Assembly: GCF_000280495.2 (NCBI RefSeq)
Contig: NZ_CP018016.1
Span: forward strand, 1,798,001-1,862,000
Direction: 5' to 3'
Source: Kosakonia radicincitans DSM 16656
Lineage (GTDB): Bacteria; Pseudomonadota; Gammaproteobacteria; Enterobacterales; Enterobacteriaceae
DNA: 64,000 nt
Shown: in pieces, positions 1 to 11,602 of the stretch
How positions within the stretch are numbered: the first letter of the stretch is position 1
Layout of the letters: each line of letters starts with the position of its first letter
Made by a program: the position numbers and the translations under genes
The notes under the pieces: generated by a model
Told to the model about the DNA's origin: nothing
The model's input: only the letters and a program-made list of their open reading frames with translations
Database searches by the model: none

Positions 1-1
1 C

Positions 2-166
<165 letters not shown>

Positions 167-180
167 AACAAGACGCAAAA

Positions 181-3557
<3,377 letters not shown>

Positions 3558-3562
3558 TGCAA

Positions 3563-3590
3563 ACGGGCCCGCTGAAGGGCCCGTTTTTTT
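3563..3590 (+). terminator. Intrinsic terminator after bglB
   Basis: ACGGGCCC (3563-3570) pairs with GGGCCCGT (3577-3584) around a six-base loop, followed by TTTTTT. It separates bglB from the convergent LysR gene, whose stop codon overlaps the end of the T run. Confidence 0.9.
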
Positions 3591-4503
3591 ACCCAATCAG
3601 ATGACGGATAAACTCTTTCAGCCACATTACCGCCGGGTCGCTGCTGTGGCGCTGGTGCCACAGTAACGCCACTTCGACCGGTTCTGCATCCAGCGGCAGC
3701 GGGCTTGCCAGCAAACCGCGCGTTCTCTGCCACTCCGTTGCCAGCCCGGCGGGTACGGTCGCCAGCGCTGGCATTGTTTCCAGCAGACCGGGCAGGGCGG
3801 CAAAATGCGGCGTGGTGTAATGCACGCGGCGTTGGCGTCCGGTTTTTGCCAGCAGCGTATCGAAATGACTGCTGGTTGCCTCGCGGTAGCTGACCATCAA
3901 ATGGGGCTGAGCGGCAAACGTATCGATATCCAGCGGCGCGCTGAGCGTCAGTTGTTGCGGGTGCCAGAGCGTGACATATGACATGGTGGTCAGCACTTCA
4001 CGTTCAAGCCAGCGCGGCCCGGCGGTGGCAACGCTGATCGCCATATCCATCTCGCCGCCTTCGAGCCGCGTGGCATCGCTGAAAGGATCGCTGGCCACCA
4101 CGTTCAGGCGCATGCCAGGAGCCGCCTGTTGAAGCGCCGGGATCAGACGTGGCATCAGCCACATTTCTACCCAGTCAGCCATACCGAGCGTCAGCGTGAC
4201 ATTCACGGTTTTCGCATCAAACGCCGCCTGCTGAAACAGCGCGCTTTGCAACTGCTCCAGCAGCGGTAGCAGCTCGCTGTGCAGCTCTTCCGCGCGGGCG
4301 GTGGGCTGCATGCGATGGCCACTGCGAATAAACAGCGGATCGTCAAACAGCGTGCGCAGACGCGACAGCACGCCGCTCACTGCGGGCTGGCCCAGATGCA
4401 GCTTATCCGCCGCAGCAGAGACGCTCTGTTCGCGAAACAGGACGGCAAAGGCGATCAGCAGGTTCAGATCGATTTTACGGAAATCATTCTCTTTGATAGT
4501 CAT
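3589..4503 (-). CDS. LysR-family transcriptional regulator
   Basis: A 304-aa LysR-type regulator. It starts MTIKENDFRKIDLNLLIAF at ATG 4503, not at an upstream in-frame ATG that would run through the divergent promoter. The N-terminal winged helix (about 8-66) has the typical pattern SVSAAADKLHLGQPAVSGVLSRLR, given here only to place the recognition helix, and residues from about 95 form the effector-binding domain. It is transcribed away from the metallo-hydrolase gene at 4578, and the shared 74-base gap contains a dyad typical of LysR binding. Control of that neighbour is the obvious inference; the effector is unknown. Confidence 0.88.
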   Translation of the reverse strand: MTIKENDFRKIDLNLLIAFAVLFREQSVSAAADKLHLGQPAVSGVLSRLRTLFDDPLFIRSGHRMQPTARAEELHSELLPLLEQLQSALFQQAAFDAKTVNVTLTLGMADWVEMWLMPRLIPALQQAAPGMRLNVVASDPFSDATRLEGGEMDMAISVATAGPRWLEREVLTTMSYVTLWHPQQLTLSAPLDIDTFAAQPHLMVSYREATSSHFDTLLAKTGRQRRVHYTTPHFAALPGLLETMPALATVPAGLATEWQRTRGLLASPLPLDAEPVEVALLWHQRHSSDPAVMWLKEFIRHLIG

Positions 4504-4504
4504 T

Positions 4505-4528
4505 ATCGCTCCAATCAATTGGAGTGAT
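4505..4528. promoter_or_regulatory. Probable LysR-type operator in the divergent promoter
   Basis: A 24-base near-perfect dyad with arms ATCGCTCCAAT and ATTGGAGTGAT, differing at one pair, lies immediately upstream of the LysR start and 50 bases before the metallo-hydrolase start. LysR regulators usually bind such dyads in divergent promoters and repress themselves. Binding is inferred, not shown. Confidence 0.6.
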
Positions 4529-4577
4529 AGTATCGCTGGCGGGATACTGTTGCAACGAAAACAACAGGAGAAAAGTG

Positions 4578-5534
4578 ATGAAACATTATCCTTTGCTGAT
4601 GGCGCTGGTGGGCGCAACGATGATCTTCAGCACTCATGCAGCGCAGCCGCCCAGTACGCATCAGGCGCAGGCGCCGGGATATTACCGGATGGCGATGGGT
4701 GACTGGCAAATCACCGCCGTTTCCGATGGCACGGTCGCCGTGCCGTTTGACAAGCTGCTCACGCATATTTCCCCCGCAACGCTGCAATCGCAGATGGCGA
4801 AAGCCAACCTGACGGTTCACGCCGAAACGTCGATCAACGCCTTTGTCATTAATACCGGTAAGCAGTTGATTCTGGTCGATACGGGGGCCGGGCCGCTGTT
4901 TGGCGATGCGGGCGGTCATCTCCTGGATAACCTGCGGGCGGCGGGCATCGATCCGGATGCAATTGATATGGTGTTGCTGACTCACATTCATGCCGATCAC
5001 TCTGGCGGTGTGCAGCGCGACGGCAAGCTGGTGTTTCGCAATGCCACGGTGCGGGTCGATCAGCGCGACGTGGATTTCTGGCTCAACCCGGCGCATCTGA
5101 AAGAGGTTGAAGAGAGCCAACGCCACACCTTTGCTGAGTCCGAACGCTCGCTGCGTCCGGTGATTGATGCCGGTAAACTCAGTACCTTCCGCGCACCGAC
5201 GGAAATCATTCCCGGTATTGATGCGGTGCCTGCGCCGGGGCATACGCCGGGCAGCGTGATCTATCGTGTCACTCACGGCGGTAAGACGCTGATGTTGTGG
5301 GGAGACATTATCCATGCGCATCCGGTGCAGCTACCGGACCCTGACGTGGCGATTCATTTTGATGTCAACCAGCAGCAGGCCGTTGCCACGCGCCAGAAAG
5401 TGCTGGCGCAGGTGGCCCGTGAGGGGGACTGGATAGCCGCCGCGCATATTGCGTTTCCTGGCATTGGCAAAGTGATAAAAGCCGATAAAGGCTACCGCTG
5501 GGTGCCGATTAACTACAGCGCGCAGGGGAACTAA
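4578..5534 (+). CDS. Exported MBL-fold metallo-hydrolase
   Basis: 318 aa beginning MKHYPLLMALVG with a signal peptide likely cleaved after THA-A (about residue 21), so probably periplasmic. The metal-binding signature THIHADHSGG gives H136, H138, D140 and H141. A further metal ligand is H in APGHTPGS, and the last ones are DIIHAH and the C-terminal AAHIAF. The overall pattern resembles quorum-quenching lactonase or parathion-hydrolase-like members of the fold, but the substrate cannot be read from sequence. ATG 4578 has CAGGAG upstream; a longer frame begins at 4524 but would run through the operator. Divergent from the LysR gene. Confidence 0.85.
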   Translation: MKHYPLLMALVGATMIFSTHAAQPPSTHQAQAPGYYRMAMGDWQITAVSDGTVAVPFDKLLTHISPATLQSQMAKANLTVHAETSINAFVINTGKQLILVDTGAGPLFGDAGGHLLDNLRAAGIDPDAIDMVLLTHIHADHSGGVQRDGKLVFRNATVRVDQRDVDFWLNPAHLKEVEESQRHTFAESERSLRPVIDAGKLSTFRAPTEIIPGIDAVPAPGHTPGSVIYRVTHGGKTLMLWGDIIHAHPVQLPDPDVAIHFDVNQQQAVATRQKVLAQVAREGDWIAAAHIAFPGIGKVIKADKGYRWVPINYSAQGN

Positions 5535-5547
5535 CCTGACGGATGGT

Positions 5548-5576
5548 GCTGCACTTCAGGTTGGGTGAAGTGCAGC
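5548..5576 (+). other. Hairpin after the metallo-hydrolase gene
   Basis: GCTGCACTTC (5548-5557) pairs perfectly with GAAGTGCAGC (5567-5576). No T run follows on either strand, so it may be a weak or factor-assisted terminator or an mRNA-stabilising stem. Confidence 0.5.
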
Positions 5577-5592
5577 CGCCACGCGCTCAGCA

Positions 5593-5679
5593 TTAAAAAA
5601 TCATCTTAAACACACCTGTCACCACCAGCAGACCAATCAGAAAGATAATCAGGATCACCCAAAGTAAAATCTTCAACAT
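5593..5679 (-). CDS. yohP: Small membrane protein YohP
   Basis: A 28-aa ORF with ATG at 5679 and TAA at 5593-5595. The peptide is one hydrophobic helix (from about ILLWVILIIFLIG to VVTGVF) ending KMIF. It closely matches my recollection of E. coli YohP, a 27-aa inner-membrane protein encoded next to yohF. AAGGACG precedes the start. The position beside yohF, yohD and yohC supports orthology. Its function is not established. Confidence 0.9.
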   Translation of the reverse strand: MLKILLWVILIIFLIGLLVVTGVFKMIF

Positions 5680-5782
5680 TTTTAACGTCCTTCATGCATA
5701 CGGAAGTACAAAGCTTAGATAATCTGCTGCATTTTTGCCTTTTTTCTATACTTAATGGTTTGCAATCACCGGAGGGCGAACG

Positions 5783-6553
5783 ATGTCTGTTACCAACGTT
5801 GCTGTGGTCACTGCGGCAGATTCCGGTATCGGCAAGCAATGCGCGCTGATGCTGGCAGAGCAGGGCTTCGATATTGGTATTACCTGGCATTCGGATGAAA
5901 AGGGTGCGCAAGAGACGGCACGGCAGGTGGAGGCTTTCGGGCGAAGGGCCGAAACCATCCAGCTTGATCTTAGCCAGTTGCCGGAAGGCGCACAGGTGAT
6001 ACAAACGCTGATTTCCCGTTTCGGACGTATCGATGCGCTGGTCAATAATGCCGGCGCAATGAGCAAAGCGCCTTTCCTGGAGGTGACGTTCGAAGACTGG
6101 CGCAGCATTTTTACCGTCGATGTTGACGGCGCGTTTCTCTGCGCGCAAATTGCCGCGCGGCAAATGGTGGCACAGGGTCAGGGCGGACGCATCATTAACA
6201 TCACCTCGGTACATGAACATACGCCGCTGCCGGAAGCGAGCGCCTATACCGCGGCGAAACATGCGCTGGGCGGATTAACCCAGTCGATGGCGCTGGAACT
6301 GGTTGAACACAACATTCTCGTCAATGCGGTCGCGCCCGGCGCGATAGCCACGCCGATGAATAACATGAGCGATGATGATGCTAAACCCAGTTCGATGCCG
6401 AATATTCCGCTGGCCCGGCCCGGTACCACCAAAGAGATAGCCAGCATGGTGGCCTGGCTCTGTTCAGCGCACGCCAGTTATACCACAGGGCAGTCGTTTA
6501 TTATCGACGGCGGATTTATGCTCGCTAACCCGCAGTTCAAACCTAAAGCTTAA
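5783..6553 (+). CDS. yohF: SDR-family oxidoreductase YohF
   Basis: A 256-aa short-chain dehydrogenase/reductase. The cofactor motif is TAADSGIG (about residues 10-17), the NNAG motif lies around 90, and the active-site Ser-Tyr-Lys set is ITS..., YTAAK around 155-159. Sequence is close to E. coli YohF, annotated as an acetoin- or NAD-dependent oxidoreductase of uncertain substrate. GGAGGG precedes ATG by a normal distance. The gene ends a few bases past the stop of the convergent yohD, so the two overlap tail to tail. Confidence 0.92.
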   Translation: MSVTNVAVVTAADSGIGKQCALMLAEQGFDIGITWHSDEKGAQETARQVEAFGRRAETIQLDLSQLPEGAQVIQTLISRFGRIDALVNNAGAMSKAPFLEVTFEDWRSIFTVDVDGAFLCAQIAARQMVAQGQGGRIINITSVHEHTPLPEASAYTAAKHALGGLTQSMALELVEHNILVNAVAPGAIATPMNNMSDDDAKPSSMPNIPLARPGTTKEIASMVAWLCSAHASYTTGQSFIIDGGFMLANPQFKPKA

Positions 6554-7134
6554 TCGTGCTTTGTGCTGTTCTGGCGCTTTTTACGACGGCGCCGGAACCA
6601 CCAGCGCAGACAAACCACCAGTGCGATAGCGATGACCAGCCAAATCCAGCGTTTTACATGCTGATCGAACTGATGCAGCCACGGGCCAATCACTTCCCCG
6701 CCAACATAGCCCAGCGTGGTGAACAGTAACGCCCAGACAATCGCGCCAAGAATATTCAGCGGCAGAAAGATTTTCGGACGCAGATGGCTGGTGCCAATCA
6801 GCAATGGGCCAACGATGCGAAAGCCGTACATAAAGCGCGAACCAATCACAAACAGATATGGATGGCGGCGGATCAGCGTTTGCGCCTGATGGATTTTGTC
6901 GCGATGGCGTGAGAAACGGCGCAGTATTTTCATGCCGTAGCGGCGACCGAGCAGATAAAGCAACTGGTCGCCAATCATGCCGCCCAGTGCCACGGAGATA
7001 ACCACCAGCGGGAAGCGTAATAACCCCTGATGCGCTGCAACTCCGCCAAGCAGCGTAATGGTCTCACCTTCAGCAATACTGCCAATAACCAGCGCGGCGT
7101 AGCCATACTGGCTAATCAGATTATTGATATCCAT
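6550..7134 (-). CDS. yohD: DedA-family inner-membrane protein YohD
   Basis: 194 aa, similar in length and sequence to E. coli YohD (192 aa). It has the DedA/SNARE-associated pattern: the acidic IAEGET segment near residue 20 to 25, the RFMYGFRIVGPLLIG motif around 102-115 with the conserved arginine, and several hydrophobic helices. DedA proteins act in membrane lipid flipping and proton-dependent envelope homeostasis. The C-terminus is strongly basic (RRRRKKRQ). GGAGGG lies upstream of the start. Confidence 0.9.
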   Translation of the reverse strand: MDINNLISQYGYAALVIGSIAEGETITLLGGVAAHQGLLRFPLVVISVALGGMIGDQLLYLLGRRYGMKILRRFSRHRDKIHQAQTLIRRHPYLFVIGSRFMYGFRIVGPLLIGTSHLRPKIFLPLNILGAIVWALLFTTLGYVGGEVIGPWLHQFDQHVKRWIWLVIAIALVVCLRWWFRRRRKKRQNSTKHD

Positions 7135-7303
7135 TAAAAAGAAGCCCTCCCGGTAAAACGCTTATAAGCATACACCCGACTGAGGGTTCTTGTCGGAAGG
7201 ATACGTTGTGCGGCAGCGCTATTTTTACGGCTGTGCAAAAAATAATCGCAAGAGTGAATTATACTTACAGTGTCGTTATTCGGGCTGTCAGCAAGGGGGC
7301 GTT

Positions 7304-7891
7304 ATGAACCATGTCTGGGGACTGTTTTCCCATCCCGATCGTGAAATGAAGGTGATCAAAAGCGAAGACGAAACGGTTTCGCATCACTACACTCACCACG
7401 TGCTGGTTATGGCGGCGGTACCGGTTATTTGTGCGTTTATCGGTACCACGCAAATTGGCTGGAACTTCGGTGAGGAGAATGTCGTCAGGCTGTCGTTGTT
7501 TACCGGCTTCTACATGGCGGTACTGTTTTATGCGCTGATGCTGGCAGGGGTTGCCGTGATGGGCCGCGTCATCTGGTGGATGGCGCGAAGCTATCCGAAT
7601 CGTCCCGGGCTGGCGCGCTGTATGGTATTTGCCGGATATGTTGCGACGCCGCTGTTCCTGAGCGGTATTGTGGCGCTCTATCCGCTGGTATGGCTGTGCG
7701 CGCTGGTGGGTACCGTCGCACTGTTCTATACCGGTTATCTGCTCTATGTCGGTATTCCAACCTTCCTGAATATCAATAAAGAAGAGGGGCTGAGTTTCTC
7801 CAGTTCCACGCTGGCGATTGGCGTGCTGGTGCTGGAAGTGCTGCTGGCGCTGACGGTGATCCTCTGGGGCTACGGCTACCGCCTGTTCTGA
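7304..7891 (+). CDS. yohC: Yip1-family inner-membrane protein YohC
   Basis: 195 aa, starting MNHVWGLFSHPDREM at ATG 7304 after AAGGGGG; a longer frame from 7190 lacks similarity to the family. About five hydrophobic segments follow a short cytoplasmic N-terminus, as in E. coli YohC (Yip1 domain). Function unknown. The gene is divergent from yohD, and a 12-bp perfect stem lies just beyond the stop. Confidence 0.9.
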   Translation: MNHVWGLFSHPDREMKVIKSEDETVSHHYTHHVLVMAAVPVICAFIGTTQIGWNFGEENVVRLSLFTGFYMAVLFYALMLAGVAVMGRVIWWMARSYPNRPGLARCMVFAGYVATPLFLSGIVALYPLVWLCALVGTVALFYTGYLLYVGIPTFLNINKEEGLSFSSSTLAIGVLVLEVLLALTVILWGYGYRLF

Positions 7892-7896
7892 TAAAA

Positions 7897-7926
7897 TGCA
7901 TTGCTGGCGTAAATGCCAGCAATGCA
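7897..7926 (+). other. Perfect 12-bp stem-loop after yohC
   Basis: TGCATTGCTGGC (7897-7908) and GCCAGCAATGCA (7915-7926) form a perfect stem with loop GTAAAT. A T run is lacking, so termination would be weak. It lies between yohC and pbpG. Confidence 0.55.
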
Positions 7927-8060
7927 ATCTTCAGCAATGATTCTTCTGTGGCGACAACCCTGCATGGCGGCTATTATGCGCAGGCCAGCCTCATTATTTT
8001 CCTGATTAATGAAAGCGGTGTGCGTAACAACGTGCGTGAATAATTTTCAGAAGTCTCACC

Positions 8061-9008
8061 ATGCAGAAATTTCGAGTCTCTTTATTAAGCCTGGCTTTAT
8101 TGCTGGCTGCGCCCGTGGCGCCGTTTGCTGTCGCGAAAACCACTGCCGCGACCACTGCCGCACAACCTGAAATTGCCTCAGGTAGCGCGATGATTGTCGA
8201 TCTGCAAACCAATCAGGTGATCTACTCCAGTCACCCGGATCTGGTGCGTCCTATCGCCTCCATCACCAAGTTGATGACCGCGATGGTAGTGCTGGATGCC
8301 CATTTGCCGCTGGATGAGAAACTCAACGTCGATATCAGCCAGACGCCGGAAATGAAAGGGATCTACTCCCGCGTGCGTCTGAACAGCGAAATCAGCCGTA
8401 AAAACATGCTGCTGCTGGCGCTGATGTCGTCGGAAAACCGCGCGGCCGCAAGCCTTGCGCATCACTATCCGGGCGGTTACAACGCGTTTATCGCCGCGAT
8501 GAATGCCAAAGCCAAAGCGCTGGGCATGACCAATACGCATTATGTTGAACCGACCGGGCTGTCGATTCACAACGTTTCTACCGCACGCGATCTGACCAAG
8601 CTGCTGATTGCCACCAAACAGTATCCATTGATTGGGCAATTGAGCACCACGCGCGAAGAGATGGCGACCTTCAGCAATCCGGCCTATACGCTGCCGTTTC
8701 GCAATACCAACCATCTGGTCTACCGCGATAACTGGAATATCCAGTTGACCAAAACCGGCTTTACCAATGCGGCAGGGCACTGCCTGGTGATGCGCACGGT
8801 GATTAATAACAAGCCGGTGGCGCTGGTGGTGATGGATGCATTCGGCAAATTTACGCACTTTGCCGATGCCAGCCGTTTACGTACCTGGATTGAAACCGGG
8901 AAAGTGCAGCCGGTTCCGGCGGCGGCGCTGAGTTATAAGCGCCAGAAAGCGGCGCAGATGACGCAGAATAACAGCGCAGCAGGCGAGCAAACCGCTCAGA
9001 ACGATTAA
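8061..9008 (+). CDS. pbpG: D-alanyl-D-alanine endopeptidase (PBP7)
   Basis: A 315-aa penicillin-binding protein that cuts DD-crosslinks in peptidoglycan in the periplasm. An N-terminal signal peptide (about 1-25, ...FAVA) is followed by the three active-site motifs of the class: S67-I-T-K70, SSEN around 126, and KTG in [11 protein letters not shown] around 236. Length and sequence agree with E. coli PbpG (310 aa). The stop codon abuts the stop of the convergent acetyltransferase gene with no gap. Confidence 0.95.
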   Translation: MQKFRVSLLSLALLLAAPVAPFAVAKTTAATTAAQPEIASGSAMIVDLQTNQVIYSSHPDLVRPIASITKLMTAMVVLDAHLPLDEKLNVDISQTPEMKGIYSRVRLNSEISRKNMLLLALMSSENRAAASLAHHYPGGYNAFIAAMNAKAKALGMTNTHYVEPTGLSIHNVSTARDLTKLLIATKQYPLIGQLSTTREEMATFSNPAYTLPFRNTNHLVYRDNWNIQLTKTGFTNAAGHCLVMRTVINNKPVALVVMDAFGKFTHFADASRLRTWIETGKVQPVPAAALSYKRQKAAQMTQNNSAAGEQTAQND

Positions 9009-9563
9009 TTACTCCGGCAGCGTCCAGTCACCGTCGTTGAGTGGACGCTGCATAATCAGCGTATCCCGCCAGTCCCCTTTCTTGTAGCCGACGCTACGTA
9101 GTTGCCCGACAATCTCAAAGCCGTGCTTTTTATGCAGCCGCAGGGAGCCGGAATTATTATTGCCATCGCCAACCACCGCAATCAGTTGCCGCCACGGCCC
9201 CTCTTCACAGCGTGCAATCAGGGCGCTCATCAGCGTTGAACCGATACCGCGACCGGTCATGCTGGCATCGACGTAAATCGACTCTTCCAGCGTATAGCGA
9301 TAAGCCTGACGCGGGCGATAGAAACCGGCGTAGCAGTAACCAACGATAATGCCGTGATACAGCGCAACCATCCACGGCAGGCCATCGCTGGTGATTTTGC
9401 TCATGCGAGCACGCATTTCGTCAATCGTCGGGGGAACTTCTTCGAAGGAGGCGCGACCATGCAGCACGTGCCAGGCGTACAGCGAGGCAATGGCGTGCAC
9501 ATCGTCAGGTATGGCGTCGCGCACCACGACAGCAGGGCCGGAGAGAATATCGACAGCAGACAT
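9009..9563 (-). CDS. GNAT-family N-acetyltransferase
   Basis: 184 aa with the GNAT fold. The acetyl-CoA loop is MTGRGIGSTLM (about 100-110), and RLHKKHGFEIVGQL marks the last strand-helix. The pattern resembles phosphinothricin or methionine-sulfone acetyltransferases (Pat/MnaT group), including the early VRDAIPDDV and FEEVPPTIDEM segments. AAGGAG lies 11 bases upstream of ATG 9563. It lies between pbpG and dld, where E. coli has no equivalent gene, so it may be a later acquisition. The substrate is not known. Confidence 0.85.
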   Translation of the reverse strand: MSAVDILSGPAVVVRDAIPDDVHAIASLYAWHVLHGRASFEEVPPTIDEMRARMSKITSDGLPWMVALYHGIIVGYCYAGFYRPRQAYRYTLEESIYVDASMTGRGIGSTLMSALIARCEEGPWRQLIAVVGDGNNNSGSLRLHKKHGFEIVGQLRSVGYKKGDWRDTLIMQRPLNDGDWTLPE

Positions 9564-9569
9564 GGAAAG

Positions 9570-9664
9570 GTGTGCTCCTTCAAAGCGGGGAGCCAGAGAA
9601 ACGTTTCTCTGGCGTTTTTCGCTACTCTATTACGAAAGGAGCACACAATACAGCCTGTATTGTG
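9570..9664. repeat. Nested inverted repeats between the acetyltransferase and dld genes
   Basis: Three dyads lie within 95 bases: 11-bp arms GTGTGCTCCTT (9570-9580) and AAGGAGCACAC (9636-9646); a perfect 22-base palindrome at 9592-9613 (GCCAGAGAAAC and its complement) followed on the + strand by GTTTTTC; and a 10-bp dyad at 9644-9664 centred on base 9654. The last is the first structure met after the dld stop and may act as its terminator. Confidence 0.7.
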
Positions 9665-9665
9665 G

Positions 9666-11414
9666 CTATTTTATCACCACATCAGCGTGATTATCTGTCG
9701 TTAATTCCTCTTGCCAGAATTTACGCTTAGTGGTTTTTCCGATACCGGGATTCATGCTGTTTGTCGGATCATTTTCCCGATAAAACTGTTTTAGCGTTTC
9801 TGCGGCTTCATACAGGTGACCCACGTTATGTTCGGCAGGGTATTGCGCGCCGCGCTGGCGCAGCAGTTCAAGCATTTGCTCTTTCAGCGCATGGGCGTCG
9901 ACGCCTTTCTTGACGATATAATCCTGGTGGAAAACGTGGCACATAAAGTGGCCGTAGTAGAGTTTGTGCACCAGTTGGTTGTCGATTTCTGGCGGCAGAT
10001 GCTCAAACCATTCGGTATCGTTGCGCCTCAGGGCGATGTCGAGCGCCAGAATATCTTCCACTTCATCAGCATGTACCGCCTGATAGCGGATCGCCGCACC
10101 GGCGGCGGCAAAGCGATGTAAAAAGGCTTTGCTCCCTTCCTCCGGCGTACAGACGAAAAAGTCGCCTTCGGCGCTGGCAAAATAGTCCGTCAGCCAGTTT
10201 TGCGCTTCTGCGATCCCATCGCCTGACATTTTCAACAGCAGATGATGCTCATACTTATCACGCCACGTTTTCATGCGCGGCGGCAGATGAGACGGGAAGA
10301 CGGCGCTGATTTTTTGCAGTGAACGGTCAATAAAGTGCGGCTTGAACAGCGGCGCTTTATCCAGCACCGCTTCGGTGCGTCCCTTCAGGGTAAAGAACAG
10401 CGGCATTTTGTCGGTGCCGAGCTTGTCGATCATCAGGAAGGTGTCTTTACCGTAGCGTTCGGCGATGTCGTAAATATCGCGGTGCATATATTCGCCCGCC
10501 ACCGGCAGATGGGCGAAGTTCGCCAGAATGTGGCGGCGGATCTCCGTTAATACGGCGGTCTGGTTGGTGCCGATATAGAATACTTGTTGCTGTTTTTCCG
10601 CCGGGAAAGTATCCAGACGTACAGCAAAAACCGCGAGTTTGCCCGCACAGCCGGAAGATTCAAACAGCCGATCCGGATCGGCGTTGTAGCGCGCCGGAGT
10701 ATCGGCTTCGACGTCGCGCACGCGGGTGATGTAATCATGATCGTGACCGTGACGCTGATCGTGGCGCACGTTATCCGCTTTGATGCGCTCGTCATCCAGC
10801 GCGCTGAGGATCTGCTCCGGCGTTTCGCCCAAATCAATGCCCAGATGGTTAACTAACTGCAATTTGCCCTGCTCATCGATACGGGCGAACAGCGACATCT
10901 CGGTATAGGCCGGGCCGCGCTGCACCAGTGAACCACCGGAGTTATTGCAGATCCCGCCAATCACCGAGGCGCCAATGCAGGAGGAGCCAATCACCGAGTG
11001 CGGCTCGCGGCCCAGCGGTTTAAGCGCCTTTTCCAGCGAGTAGAGCGTGGTGCCAGGATACGCCAGCACCTGCTCGCCGTTATCCAGCAGGTGCAGCTTG
11101 TCGAGCCGCAGGGTACTGATAATCACGATATCGCGATCATAATCATTGCCGCTGGGCGTTGAGCCTTCGGTCAGGCCAGTATTCGCCGCCTGCATCAGGA
11201 TGATTTTGTCGGCGTTGACGCAGGCATGCAGCACGCGCCATAGCTCCACTAACGTTCCGGGAAACACCACCGCCAGCGCATCGCCGTGGCCGGAGCGAAA
11301 GCCTTTACGGTAGCGGGCGGTTTTAGCGGGATCGGTCAACAGGTGAGATGCGCCGACCAGCCGTTTCAGTTCGTGTAAAAAAGTGCGGTTCTCGTTTGAA
11401 GTTGCGAATGACAT
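9666..11414 (-). CDS. dld: Quinone-dependent D-lactate dehydrogenase
   Basis: A 582-aa peripheral membrane FAD enzyme that oxidises D-lactate to pyruvate and passes electrons to quinone. The N-terminal FAD-binding part carries GLTEGSTP (around 76-85) and the SVIGSSCIGASVIGGICNNSGGS region around 140-160; the C-terminal half matches the Dld membrane-binding and cap domains. Nearly collinear with E. coli Dld (571 aa). ATG 11414 has AAGGAG upstream; a longer frame to 11519 lacks support. It is divergent from bglX, as in E. coli. Confidence 0.96.
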   Translation of the reverse strand: MSFATSNENRTFLHELKRLVGASHLLTDPAKTARYRKGFRSGHGDALAVVFPGTLVELWRVLHACVNADKIILMQAANTGLTEGSTPSGNDYDRDIVIISTLRLDKLHLLDNGEQVLAYPGTTLYSLEKALKPLGREPHSVIGSSCIGASVIGGICNNSGGSLVQRGPAYTEMSLFARIDEQGKLQLVNHLGIDLGETPEQILSALDDERIKADNVRHDQRHGHDHDYITRVRDVEADTPARYNADPDRLFESSGCAGKLAVFAVRLDTFPAEKQQQVFYIGTNQTAVLTEIRRHILANFAHLPVAGEYMHRDIYDIAERYGKDTFLMIDKLGTDKMPLFFTLKGRTEAVLDKAPLFKPHFIDRSLQKISAVFPSHLPPRMKTWRDKYEHHLLLKMSGDGIAEAQNWLTDYFASAEGDFFVCTPEEGSKAFLHRFAAAGAAIRYQAVHADEVEDILALDIALRRNDTEWFEHLPPEIDNQLVHKLYYGHFMCHVFHQDYIVKKGVDAHALKEQMLELLRQRGAQYPAEHNVGHLYEAAETLKQFYRENDPTNSMNPGIGKTTKRKFWQEELTTDNHADVVIK

Positions 11415-11602
11415 ATTCCACTCCTTGTGGTGAGTCAGCATTTTTGTGCCTGTAATAGTAGTCCTGCTAAACCTGACGGGGGAGTGAATTCGCAGAAAAA
11501 TCAGAGCCCAACTCTGCAAGACATGCCAGGATTATGGCACACTGCGTTTTTTTCGCGGTCCGTTCCGCGGTTATGGGTGAAATACAAGAGAGTAAATACG
11601 AC

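Noticed and set aside
5606..6262. Long open frame antisense to yohF (218 codons)
   Set aside because: It is a shadow of a well-supported SDR gene, with no family similarity; the 5' end also covers yohP in another frame.
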